Source: Umezawaea sp036375055 (GTDB taxonomy: Bacteria > Actinomycetota > Actinomycetes > Mycobacteriales > Pseudonocardiaceae). From it: a stretch of DNA of 64,000 nucleotides. Positions 42,810 through 51,148 of the stretch are shown in pieces (position 1 is the stretch's first letter; each line of letters begins with the position of its first letter). The translations under genes were made by a program, and so were the position numbers. The notes under the pieces are model-generated. The model searched no databases. It was given only the letters and a program-made list of their open reading frames with translations, and was not told where the DNA came from. The stretch is taken from the NCBI RefSeq assembly GCF_036375055.1, contig NZ_DASUSQ010000038.1:62001-126000 (forward strand), given 5' to 3'.

Positions 42810-43286
42810 TCACCCGGAAGCGCTGGTCAGCCGGTTCAGCAGGAGGGTGAGCACGCCGTCGACGGACGCGGAGCGCACTTCGTGACGATCGCCACCCAGA
42901 GTCATCGTCTCCACCGAGGTCCCGGTCGCGTCCGACACGGCGACGTGCACGGTGCCCGGTTCGACGCCGTCCTGCGGGTCCGGTCCGGCCACACCGGTCA
43001 GTCCGAGGCCCCAGGTGGCCCCGCAGCGCGTCCGGGCGCCCTCGGCGAGTTGACGGGCCACCTCGGGGTGCACGGCGCCGTGGTCGGCCAGCAGGGCCTC
43101 GTCCACGCCCGCGAGCGCGTGCTTGAGGTCGGTCGCGTAGACGACGAGGCCGCCGCGCACGACGGCGCTGGAGCCCGGCACGGACGTCAGGGCGGCCGTC
43201 ACGAGACCGGCGGTCAACGACTCGGCCGTCGCCACGGTCTCGCCGCGGGCGCGCAGCAGCGCGACGACGGCGGCCGGGTCGGTCAC
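42810..43286 (-). CDS. CinA C-terminal domain protein (NMN amidohydrolase, PncC type)
   Basis: The 158-residue protein is the stand-alone PncC domain, which deamidates nicotinamide mononucleotide in NAD salvage. Signatures are VATAESLTAGLVTAALTSVP near residue 16, GGLVVYATDLKHALAGV and WGLGLTGVAGPDPQDG. GTG 43286 overlaps the pgsA stop by 4 nt. It is the third gene in the rimO-pgsA-cinA run and is followed by 155 nt before clgR, where a new promoter is likely. Confidence 0.92.
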   Translation of the reverse strand: MTDPAAVVALLRARGETVATAESLTAGLVTAALTSVPGSSAVVRGGLVVYATDLKHALAGVDEALLADHGAVHPEVARQLAEGARTRCGATWGLGLTGVAGPDPQDGVEPGTVHVAVSDATGTSVETMTLGGDRHEVRSASVDGVLTLLLNRLTSASG

Positions 43287-43888
43287 GCGCCCGCCACGGC
43301 GCGGCGCCCTCGGGCGCGCAGCCGCACGGCGCGGATGACGTAGTCGACGCCCGTCACGACGGTCAGGACCACCGCGGCGCCCATGAGCACCTCGGCCACC
43401 GGGACCAGCAGCGAGGGCAGCGGCAGCACGTAGAGGCCGATGGCGAGGACCTGCACGAGCGTCTTGGCCTTGCCGCCCCGGCTGGCCGGGATCACGCCGT
43501 GCCGGATCACCCAGAACCGCAGCAGCGTCACGCCGACCTCGCGGACGGCGATGACCACGGTCACCCACCACGGCAGTTCGCCGAGCAGGCTCAACCCGAC
43601 CAGCGCGGCGCCCGTGAGGGCCTTGTCCGCGATCGGGTCCGCGATCTTGCCGAAGTCCGTGATCAGGCCGTGCTTGCGGGCCAGGTTGCCGTCCACGTGG
43701 TCGGTGAACGACGCGACGGCGAACACCGCGAACGCGGCCAGCCGCCACGTGGTCTGCTGGCCGTCCGCGGCGAACAGGGCCGCCAGGAACACCGGCACCA
43801 GCACGAGCCGGGACATCGTGAGGATGTTCGCGATGTTCAGCAGCGGGACCGGTGTCGCTGTGGGCGGGTCCCCGCCCACGTCCGTCAC
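43283..43888 (-). CDS. CDP-diacylglycerol--glycerol-3-phosphate phosphatidyltransferase family
   Basis: The 201-residue membrane protein has the CDP-alcohol phosphotransferase motif intact: DHVDGNLARKHG at residues 63-74 and DFGKIADPIADK to about 89, giving all four conserved aspartates. The N-terminal LLNIANILTMSRLVLVPVFL is typical of PgsA. It is syntenic with M. tuberculosis pgsA3 (Rv2746c). Whether it makes phosphatidylglycerol phosphate or another lipid here is not decided by sequence. GTG 43888 overlaps the rimO stop by 4 nt. Confidence 0.9.
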   Translation of the reverse strand: MTDVGGDPPTATPVPLLNIANILTMSRLVLVPVFLAALFAADGQQTTWRLAAFAVFAVASFTDHVDGNLARKHGLITDFGKIADPIADKALTGAALVGLSLLGELPWWVTVVIAVREVGVTLLRFWVIRHGVIPASRGGKAKTLVQVLAIGLYVLPLPSLLVPVAEVLMGAAVVLTVVTGVDYVIRAVRLRARGRRAVAGA

Positions 43889-45333
43889 CGGGGACCGCCC
43901 CTCGGCAGGACCTCGATCGGGGTGCAGACCAGGTCGACGCCCTCGGAGGAGTCGACGACGCAGCGCACGAGGTCGCCGACCTTGAGGCCCTCGGCGTCCA
44001 CGACCACGCACTCGCCGTCGACCTCGGGGGCCTGGTGGGCGGCGCGGCCGACGCAGTCGGACTCGTCGTCCTCCTCGTGCTCGACCAGGACGACCACCTC
44101 CTGCCCGACCCTGTCCTCGGCGCGCTGGGAGGTCAGCTCCTCGACCAGCGCGGTCAGCCGGGTCACGCGGGCGGTGATGGTGTCCTGGTCCAGCTTGTCC
44201 GGCAGGTCCTCGGCCTCGGTGCCGTCCTCGTCGGAGTAGCCGAAGACGCCGACGGCGTCGAGCATGCCCTCGGTGAGGAAGCGCTCCAGCTCGGCCACGT
44301 CCTCCTCGGTCTCACCGGGGAAGCCGACGATCACGTTGCTGCGGATGCCCGCCTCGGGCGCCAGCTCGCGGATCTGCCTGATCAGGCCGAGGAACGAGTC
44401 CGTGGAGCCGAACCGGCGCATCCGGCGCAGCACCGACTCGCTGGAGTGCTGGAACGACATGTCGAAGTACTGGGCGACGCCCGGCGTGGTCGCGATGGCC
44501 TTGACCAGGCCCGGCTTCGTCTCGGCGGGCTGGAGGTAGGACACGCGGACGCGGTCGACGCCCTCGATCTCGGCGAGCCGGGGCAGCAGCAGGTCCAGCG
44601 CGCTGCCCCCGCCCAGGTCGCGCGGCAGGTCCTTGCCGTAGGACGTCGAGTTCTCGCTCACCAGGAACAGCTCGCGCACGCCCTGCTCGGCCAGCCAGCG
44701 GGCCTCGGCCACGACCTCGTCGGGGTGGCGCGACACGAACGAGCCCCGGAACGACGGGATGGCGCAGAACGAGCAGCGGCGGTCGCAGCCGGACGCGATC
44801 TTCAGCGGCGCCACGGGAGCGGTGTCCAGGCGCTTGCGCATGACCTTCGTGGGGCCCCAGCCGTGGCCGGGCACCTGCACGTCGTCCTTGGTGACCGCGG
44901 CGGGCCGCTGCACGGGCGTGAGCGGCAGCAGCGTGCGGCGGTCGACCGGCTTGTGCGACTCGATCGAGCGGCCCGCGGCCACGTCGTCCAGCCGCGCGGC
45001 GAGGTCCGCGTAGTGGTCGAAGCCGAGCACCGCGTCGGCCTCGGGCAGGCTCGACGCCAGCTCCGCGCCGTACCGCTCGGCCATGCAGCCGACCGCGACG
45101 ACCTTCGCGCCGCTGTCCGACGCCGCCAGCAGCGTGTCGATGGAGTCCTTCTTCGCGGACTCGACGAAACCGCAGGTGTTGACCACCACGACGTCGGCGG
45201 CGCCGTCGTCGGTGTCGACCAGTTCCCACCCGCCGCTCGTCAGCCGCCCGGCGAGCTCCTCCGAGTCGACCTCGTTGCGGGCGCACCCGAGAGTGAGCAT
45301 GGCTACGCGCTTGGACGTGGTGGGAGTGGACAC
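43885..45333 (-). CDS. rimO: Ribosomal protein S12 methylthiotransferase RimO
   Basis: RimO attaches a methylthio group to an aspartate of ribosomal protein S12 with two 4Fe-4S clusters and SAM. The 482-residue protein has the UPF0004 domain cysteines (VAMLTLGCARNEVDSEE, VNTCGFVESAKKDS, VAVGCMAERYG), the radical SAM CxxxCxxC in GCDRRCSFCAIPSFRG and a C-terminal TRAM domain. GTG 45333 is chosen; upstream in-frame sequence is non-homologous. It is divergent from argA. Confidence 0.95.
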   Translation of the reverse strand: MSTPTTSKRVAMLTLGCARNEVDSEELAGRLTSGGWELVDTDDGAADVVVVNTCGFVESAKKDSIDTLLAASDSGAKVVAVGCMAERYGAELASSLPEADAVLGFDHYADLAARLDDVAAGRSIESHKPVDRRTLLPLTPVQRPAAVTKDDVQVPGHGWGPTKVMRKRLDTAPVAPLKIASGCDRRCSFCAIPSFRGSFVSRHPDEVVAEARWLAEQGVRELFLVSENSTSYGKDLPRDLGGGSALDLLLPRLAEIEGVDRVRVSYLQPAETKPGLVKAIATTPGVAQYFDMSFQHSSESVLRRMRRFGSTDSFLGLIRQIRELAPEAGIRSNVIVGFPGETEEDVAELERFLTEGMLDAVGVFGYSDEDGTEAEDLPDKLDQDTITARVTRLTALVEELTSQRAEDRVGQEVVVLVEHEEDDESDCVGRAAHQAPEVDGECVVVDAEGLKVGDLVRCVVDSSEGVDLVCTPIEVLPRGGPR

Positions 45334-45440
45334 GCGCCCAGGGTAACCGGCCAGGGCTCGTTGACTGGAATTCACTCCCTCCACGCCAGTGGGACACGTG
45401 ACACCGGCGAAGTTCGGGCGCGGCACTAAATTCAGCGGTC

Positions 45441-45959
45441 GTGAGCGGTGGCGTAGTCGTGCGAAGGGCCCGCACCAGCGATGTGCGGGCGATGAAGGCG
45501 CTGGTCGACCAGTACGTCGGCAAGGTCCTGCTGGAGAAACCCCTGGTCACCCTGTACGAGGACGTGCAGGAGTTCTGGGTGGCCGAGGTCGACGGGGTCG
45601 TCAGGGGCTGCGGCGCGCTGCACGTGCTGTGGGAGGACCTGGCCGAGATCAGGACGGTCGCGGTCGACCCGGCGGCGCTCGGCAGGGGCCTGGGTCACCG
45701 GATCGTGGCGCAGCTCGTGACCGTCGCGCGGGAGCTGGAGCTGTCGCGGATCTTCGTGCTGACCTTCGAGACGGAGTTCTTCGGCAAGCACGGCTTCGTC
45801 GAGATCGACGGGACGCCGGTGTCGCCGGAGGTGTACGAGGAGATCCGGCGCTCGGTGGACGAGGGCGTCGCCGAGTTCCTCGACCTGTCCTACGTGAAGC
45901 CGAACACGCTGGGGAACTCGCGGATGCTGCTCCACCTCGACCGTTCTAACGAACACTAG
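45441..45959 (+). CDS. argA: Amino-acid N-acetyltransferase (ArgA-like GNAT)
   Basis: The 172-residue single-domain GNAT protein begins MSGGVVVRRARTSDVRAMKA, has the acetyl-CoA loop AEIRTVAVDPAALGRGLGHR and FVLTFETEFFGKHGFVEI. It matches the short actinobacterial N-acetylglutamate synthase Rv2747, encoded at the same place in M. tuberculosis, which starts arginine biosynthesis. GTG 45441 is used. TAAATT at 45427-45432 just before it hints at a leaderless promoter, but no clear -35 is seen. Confidence 0.88.
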   Translation: MSGGVVVRRARTSDVRAMKALVDQYVGKVLLEKPLVTLYEDVQEFWVAEVDGVVRGCGALHVLWEDLAEIRTVAVDPAALGRGLGHRIVAQLVTVARELELSRIFVLTFETEFFGKHGFVEIDGTPVSPEVYEEIRRSVDEGVAEFLDLSYVKPNTLGNSRMLLHLDRSNEH

Positions 45960-45994
45960 AAGAGTCTTGACTGTGCGAGTGCCACGCACCCAGG

Positions 45995-46873
45995 ATGGCT
46001 GACGTGTCCCCACCCAGCGGCGAGCAGTTGACGGTCGACGAACTCGCCGCGCGGGCGGGGCTGCCGAGCAGCACGATCCGCATGTACCAGACCAAGGGCG
46101 TGCTGCACCCGCCGCGCAGGCAGGGTCGCGTCGCGCACTACGACGCGTCGCACCTGGAACGCCTCACGCTCGTGCAGCGGCTCCAGGCCAGGGGCTTCTC
46201 GCTGCCCGCCATCGCGGAACTCGTGGCGGCGCGGGAGAAGGGCGCGAGCGTCGCCGCCGTCCTCGGCGTCGGCGACGCGGAGGGCCCCGACGACTGGGTG
46301 CGCATCCGCGTCCGGGACATCAGCAGGCTCGTCCCCACCGGCAGCCTCCGGCCGCGGCTGCTGCGCCGCGCGCTGCAACTGGGTCTCGTCCGGTGGCGCC
46401 ACGGCTGGCCGCACTGCCGCCGCTGGGCGCTCGACGCGGGCAACCGGTTGACGGGCCTCGGGCTGCCGAGCGACGACGTGCTGGACAAGTTCACCGTCCT
46501 GCGCGACGAGACGGACCGGATCGCCGGCGAGTTCGTCGAGATCTTCGAGCGCAGGCTCTGGCCGCACCTGGCCGCCACCACCGGCGAGGAGGACCAGCTC
46601 GACCGCGTCCGCGCCCTGCTCGTGGAACTGACCTACACGGCCGAAACCGTCGTCATCGGCACGCTGCGGGAGTCCATCCGCGATTCCGCCGAGGAGTTCG
46701 CCCGCAGGCACGGCCTCCTCCCCGGAGAGGGTTTCCAGCCCGCGTGGGCGGACGAGGCGGTCCCGATCGCCGAGCGGCTGGTCGACCCCGAACCTCGCGA
46801 GGAGATCCCCGACGAGCCGGAGATCCGCCGGTTCCTGGACCGGGGCGACGACCACGACGAGACGATCTCGTAG
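45995..46873 (+). CDS. MerR-family transcriptional regulator
   Basis: The 292-residue protein has an N-terminal MerR winged helix (about 11-78: LTVDELAARAGLPSSTIRMY, then GRVAHYDASHLERLTLVQRL) and an unusually long C-terminal helical domain (about 110-250) without clustered cysteines, so a metal sensor is unlikely. Start ATG 45995. The 35-nt gap after argA has TTGACT (45967-45972) followed by a GTGCG-N7-CGCAC dyad (45973-45989), a possible autoregulatory site. Effector unknown. Confidence 0.87.
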   Translation: MADVSPPSGEQLTVDELAARAGLPSSTIRMYQTKGVLHPPRRQGRVAHYDASHLERLTLVQRLQARGFSLPAIAELVAAREKGASVAAVLGVGDAEGPDDWVRIRVRDISRLVPTGSLRPRLLRRALQLGLVRWRHGWPHCRRWALDAGNRLTGLGLPSDDVLDKFTVLRDETDRIAGEFVEIFERRLWPHLAATTGEEDQLDRVRALLVELTYTAETVVIGTLRESIRDSAEEFARRHGLLPGEGFQPAWADEAVPIAERLVDPEPREEIPDEPEIRRFLDRGDDHDETIS

Positions 46874-47089
46874 CTCCTCCGAACGGCGTCGCGCGGTGAT
46901 CTTCAATTCGTTTTCCCGAACCCCCGCGGGGCGCCGCACAATGCGGTCGCGGGTCAAGAACTTTTACCCCTGGGGCAAGGCTCTCGACGATTCACCCATT
47001 GTTGTCGATTTTTACGCCGTATAGGGGTGACATAGGTGCCACGAGTAGATGTATGAACCACATCACAACTACTCACGAGGGGGCACAAC

Positions 47090-47596
47090 TTGCTCGCGAA
47101 TTCCCTGCGCCGCATGTCCCGCACCACCGTCGCCGCGTTCGTCGCCGTGCTGGCGCTGGTGCTCGGGGCCGGTACGGCCCAAGCCATCGACGCCCCGGCG
47201 GTCACGGACAACTACCTGTTCAGCAAGACGCTGGCGCAGTTCAGCGCGCTCAAGGCCCAGCGGCCCAACGCGGACCAGCTCGACTGGTCGGACGACGGCT
47301 GTTCGTGGTCGCCGGACAACCCGTTCGGCTTCAAGTTCCTGCCCGCGTGCCACCGCCACGACTTCGGCTACCGCAACTACAAGCGGCAGAACCGGTTCAA
47401 CGAGACGAGCCGGTTGAGGATCGACAACAACTTCAAGTCCGACATGTACTTCCAGTGCGCGGGCAACTGGGCGTGCAACCGCACGGCCGACCTGTACTAC
47501 GCGGCCGTCCGCGAGTTCGGCGCGAGTTCGGTGAGCACCGCCGACGCGGTCGCCAAGTTCAACGTCCAGGCGAAGGCCGCGGCGTACGCGAAGTAG
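47090..47596 (+). CDS. Secreted prokaryotic phospholipase A2
   Basis: The 168-residue precursor has a signal peptide (about 1-32, hydrophobic TTVAAFVAVLALVLG, cleavage after TAQA) and a mature PLA2 domain. The catalytic His90-Asp91 is in PACHRHDFGYRNYKR, with the second Asp near 118 and four cysteines (71, 87, 123, 129) for two disulfides. This matches actinomycete PLA2 enzymes that release fatty acids from phospholipids with calcium. The TTG at 47090 is preceded by GAGGGGG, so it is preferred to ATG 47114. Confidence 0.9.
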   Translation: MLANSLRRMSRTTVAAFVAVLALVLGAGTAQAIDAPAVTDNYLFSKTLAQFSALKAQRPNADQLDWSDDGCSWSPDNPFGFKFLPACHRHDFGYRNYKRQNRFNETSRLRIDNNFKSDMYFQCAGNWACNRTADLYYAAVREFGASSVSTADAVAKFNVQAKAAAYAK

Positions 47597-47605
47597 TCCG
47601 GCCGT

Positions 47606-47634
47606 CGGGGCGGGCCTTCTCCCGGCCCGCCCCG
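47606..47634. terminator. Bidirectional hairpin between PLA2 and ftsK genes
   Basis: CGGGGCGGGCC (47606-47616) pairs with GGCCCGCCCCG (47624-47634) across a 7-nt loop. The 11-bp stem lies 10 nt past the PLA2 stop and 8 nt before the convergent ftsK stop. Confidence 0.75.
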
Positions 47635-47641
47635 GCACCGG

Positions 47642-50098
47642 TCAGTCGTCGTCGGGCTCCGGCCCGCCACCACCGCGCATCAGGTACAGCACGGAGTCCA
47701 GCTCGTCCGGCTTGATCAGCACCTCGCGGGCCTTCGAGCCCTCCGACGGGCCGACCACGCCGCGCGTCTCCAGCAGGTCCATCAGCCTGCCCGCCTTGGC
47801 GAAGCCGACGCGCAGCTTGCGCTGGAGCATCGACGTCGACCCGAACTGGGACGTGACGATCAGCTCGGTGGCCTGCACCAGCAGGTCGAGGTCGTCGCCG
47901 ATGTCGGCGTCGATCTCCTTCTTCTCCCCCGCCTTCGCCGCCGTGACGCCGTCCGTGTACTCCGGCTGCGCCTGGTTCTTGACGAAGTCGACGATCTCGG
48001 TGATCTCCTCGTCGCCGACGAACGCGCCCTGCACGCGCACCGACTTCGAGGCGCCCATCGGCAGGTACAGCGCGTCGCCCATGCCGATCAGCTTCTCCGC
48101 GCCTGGCTGGTCGAGGATGACCCGCGAGTCGGTCAGCGACGACGTGGCGAACGCCAGCCGCGACGGCACGTTGGTCTTGATCAGGCCGGTCACCACGTCC
48201 ACCGACGGCCGCTGCGTCGCCAGCACCAGGTGGATGCCCGCGGCGCGGGCCTTCTGGGTGATGCGGACGATCGCGTCCTCGACGTCGCGCGGGGCCGTCA
48301 TCATCAGGTCGGCCAGCTCGTCGACGATCGCCATGATGTAGGGGTACGGCCGGTACTCGCGCTCGCTGCCGGGCGGCGCGGTGATCTCGCCGGACTTCAC
48401 CTTCCGGTTGAAGTCGTCGATGTGCCGCACCCGGTTGACCTGCATGTCCTGGTAGCGCTGCTCCATCTCCTCCACCAGCCAGGCCAGCGCGGCGGCGGCC
48501 TTCTTCGGCTGGGTGATGATGGGCGTGATCAGGTGCGGGATGCCCTCGTACGGCGTCAGCTCGACCATCTTCGGGTCGATCAGGATCATCCGGACCTCGT
48601 CCGGGGTGGCCCGCGCCAGCAGCGACACGAGCATCGAGTTCACGAAGCTCGACTTGCCGGAACCGGTCGAACCGGCCACCAGGAGGTGGGGCATCTTCGT
48701 GAGGTTCGCCGTGACGAAGTTGCCCTCGATGTCCTTGCCCAGCCCGATGAGCATCGGGTGGTTGTCGCTGATCGTGGACGGCGCGCGCAGGACGTCACCG
48801 AGCCGCACCATCTCGCGGTCGCTGTTGGGCACCTCGATGCCGACGGCGGACTTGCCGGGGATCGGCGCGAGCAGCCGCACGTTGTCCGTCGCGACGGCGT
48901 ACGCGATGTTCTTGGTCAGCGCGGTGATCTTCTCGACCTTCACGCCGGGCCCGAGCTCCACCTCGTAGCGCGTGACGGTCGGGCCGCGGGTGAAACCGGT
49001 GACCTGGGCGTCGATCGAGAACTGGTCGAGGACGCCGGAGATGGCCTCGATCATCAGGTCGTTGGCCTTGCTGCGGGTCTTCGGCGCGTCGCCGTCCTTC
49101 AGGACCGTCGGCGGCGGCAGCTTGTAGTCGCCCTCGACGGCCCGCGAGACGAGCGGCTCCTTGCTCGGCCTCTCGACGGCCTCGGCCGCCACCGCCGCGG
49201 GCACCTTCTCCCTCGGCCTGCGGCGCGGCGGCGGGACGGGGGTCTCGTCCTCCTCCTCGTCCAGCGGCAGCTCGGGCTGGACGGTGTCCTTGGCCGCGGC
49301 CTGGCGGCGGTTGCGCGACGGCCTGCGCAGCTTGACCGTCTTGCCCTCCTCCGGGAGGTCGTCGAGGTCCTCGTCGGCGTCGAAGTCCTCGACGTCGCCG
49401 GGCTTGAGCGCCTCCAGCACCTGGCGCACGGACCTGCCGGTGAACACGAGCACGCCGTAGAGGCCGACCAGGATCAGCAGCGGTGCCGCGACCCACGTGG
49501 TGAGGCCCTGGGCCAGGAACCCGCCGGAGAGGTAGCCGAGCGCGCCACCGGCCGTGCGGCGGGCGACCGGCTCGGCCGGGAGACCGCCCAGCATGTGCAG
49601 CAGGCCGAGCACGGCGACGCCGACGAGCAGGCCGCCGACCACCAGGCGCGGCCGGGTGTCCGGGTTCGGCTCGGTGCGCATGAGGATGACGCCGACCGCC
49701 AGCAGCACGGCGGGCAGCACGATGGCCGCGTTGCCGACGGAGCTGCGCACGGCCACGTCGACCCACGCGCCGACCGGGCCGCCCGACCGCCACCACACGC
49801 CCGCGGCGGTGATCACGGCCAGCGAGATGAGCAGCAGCCCCAACCCGTCACGGCGGTGCGCCGGGTCGAGGTCCTTGGTGCGGCCGACAGCGCGGACCGC
49901 GCCGCCGACGCCGCGGCCCAGCAGACCCCAAGCCCTTCCGACGGTCGCGCCGCCGGACGACCTGCGCGCGGGCGCCTTGCGGGCGGGCGCCTTCCGCGCC
50001 GGAGCCTTGGCCCGTGTCCCGGACGTGCTGGACCGGGGCTTCGACCCGGTCTTGCCGCGTGTCGTGCCCTTGCGCGAGGTCCCCGTTCGGCCCGCCAT
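47642..50098 (-). CDS. ftsK: DNA translocase FtsK
   Basis: FtsK pumps chromosome DNA through the closing septum and orients it by polar motifs. The 818-residue protein has a basic N-terminal tail with repeated KAPAR units, four membrane helices (about 85-225), a linker with acidic stretches, and a RecA-like motor with Walker A VAGSTGSGKSSFVNSML (about 473-489) and Walker B IMAIVDELADLMM. The gamma DNA-reading winged helix VGPSEGSKAREVLIKPDELD is at the C-terminus. ATG 50098 is the first start. Confidence 0.96.
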   Translation of the reverse strand: MAGRTGTSRKGTTRGKTGSKPRSSTSGTRAKAPARKAPARKAPARRSSGGATVGRAWGLLGRGVGGAVRAVGRTKDLDPAHRRDGLGLLLISLAVITAAGVWWRSGGPVGAWVDVAVRSSVGNAAIVLPAVLLAVGVILMRTEPNPDTRPRLVVGGLLVGVAVLGLLHMLGGLPAEPVARRTAGGALGYLSGGFLAQGLTTWVAAPLLILVGLYGVLVFTGRSVRQVLEALKPGDVEDFDADEDLDDLPEEGKTVKLRRPSRNRRQAAAKDTVQPELPLDEEEDETPVPPPRRRPREKVPAAVAAEAVERPSKEPLVSRAVEGDYKLPPPTVLKDGDAPKTRSKANDLMIEAISGVLDQFSIDAQVTGFTRGPTVTRYEVELGPGVKVEKITALTKNIAYAVATDNVRLLAPIPGKSAVGIEVPNSDREMVRLGDVLRAPSTISDNHPMLIGLGKDIEGNFVTANLTKMPHLLVAGSTGSGKSSFVNSMLVSLLARATPDEVRMILIDPKMVELTPYEGIPHLITPIITQPKKAAAALAWLVEEMEQRYQDMQVNRVRHIDDFNRKVKSGEITAPPGSEREYRPYPYIMAIVDELADLMMTAPRDVEDAIVRITQKARAAGIHLVLATQRPSVDVVTGLIKTNVPSRLAFATSSLTDSRVILDQPGAEKLIGMGDALYLPMGASKSVRVQGAFVGDEEITEIVDFVKNQAQPEYTDGVTAAKAGEKKEIDADIGDDLDLLVQATELIVTSQFGSTSMLQRKLRVGFAKAGRLMDLLETRGVVGPSEGSKAREVLIKPDELDSVLYLMRGGGGPEPDDD

Positions 50099-50206
50099 AG
50101 CGTCCTACCGTATTCCTTTTCGTCACTCCGGTCATTCCAGTCACACCGGCACCAGAGAGATCACCGGCGGCCGCACACCCGAGCGGGCATGAGAAGGTCC
50201 AGCCTC

Positions 50207-51067
50207 ATGGTTGCCCGGAACGCCCAGAGCGAACCTCCGACACGCCGTAATCTGCCCGCCGTGTCCACCCCTCTTCTGTGGCGTGTGCTGATCGCGGTCG
50301 ACCGCGTCGTCATCGGCGTGACCGGACGGCTCCACGTCACCGGCGACATCCCCGCGTCCCTGCGCGGTCGCCCCCTGCTGCTGGCCTCCAACCACATCGG
50401 CAACCTCGACCCGCTCGTGCTGGTCGCCGCGTGCCGCCGGATCCGCGTCGCGCCGAGGTTCATGCTGGCGGGGGGCCTGCTCGACGCCCCCGTCATCGGT
50501 CCGCTGCTCAAGGCGTCCGGTCACCTGCGGGTCGACCGGCGCTCGGCGAACGTCGGCGAGGCCATGCAGCGCAGCGTCGACGCGCTGCGCGAGGGCGGCG
50601 ACCCGATCGCCGTCTACCCCGAGGGCCGCATCAGCCTCGACCCCGGCCTGTGGCCAGAACGCGCCAAGACCGGTGTGGCGCGGATCGCCCTGACGAGCGG
50701 CGCGGTCGTCGTGCCGATCAGCCAGTGGGGCGCGCACGAGGCCATGTACTGGGGCAACCTGCACCCGGAGGGCTGGCGCGACCTCCTGCCCTACGCGACC
50801 TCGTGGTGGCGCTCGATCCGCACCCGGCCCGCGCTGAAGGTCCACTTCGGCGCCCCGGTCGACCTGTCGGACCTGTCGGCGGGCCGGGCGGGCGACGCGC
50901 GGCGGGCCCACGAGCGGATCATGCGCGCCATCACGGCGGGCCTGGTGCCGCTGCGAGCTGACGAGCCGGACCTGCCGAGGTTCCAGGACCCGACCAGGCC
51001 GACGACGGGCAGCAGCCCGTGGCGCCCTGTCGACGACGCGGGGCACGGCTTGTCGGACAGCGGCTGA
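50207..51067 (+). CDS. 1-acyl-glycerol-3-phosphate acyltransferase-like (PlsC family)
   Basis: The 286-residue protein has the LPLAT motifs: SNHIGNLDPLVLVAA (HX4D catalytic), APRFMLAGGLLDAPV, GHLRVDRRSANVGEAM and VYPEGRISLDPG (PEG motif), then VVVPISQWGAHEA. It would acylate lysophosphatidic acid or another lysolipid at the membrane. Starts at 50189 and GTG 50261 are also possible; ATG 50207 has AAGG upstream. It is divergent from ftsK, sharing a 108-nt gap. Confidence 0.86.
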   Translation: MVARNAQSEPPTRRNLPAVSTPLLWRVLIAVDRVVIGVTGRLHVTGDIPASLRGRPLLLASNHIGNLDPLVLVAACRRIRVAPRFMLAGGLLDAPVIGPLLKASGHLRVDRRSANVGEAMQRSVDALREGGDPIAVYPEGRISLDPGLWPERAKTGVARIALTSGAVVVPISQWGAHEAMYWGNLHPEGWRDLLPYATSWWRSIRTRPALKVHFGAPVDLSDLSAGRAGDARRAHERIMRAITAGLVPLRADEPDLPRFQDPTRPTTGSSPWRPVDDAGHGLSDSG

Positions 51068-51105
51068 CCGGGAAACCGCGTCACGCCGGGAATCGGGGTG
51101 ACGCA

Positions 51106-51144
51106 CGTCGGCGCGTGGAGGCCCTGGGGCTCCACGCGCCGACG
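51106..51144. terminator. Hairpin between acyltransferase and RND genes
   Basis: CGTCGGCGCGTGGAG (51106-51120) pairs perfectly with CTCCACGCGCCGACG (51130-51144) across a 9-nt loop. A 15-bp stem between two convergent genes is expected to terminate both. Confidence 0.8.
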
Positions 51145-51148
51145 GCGA

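Noticed and set aside
42810..43748. Longer 312-codon version of the CinA-domain gene
   Set aside because: Upstream residues are out-of-frame pgsA; the GTG at 43286 overlapping the pgsA stop gives the normal PncC length.
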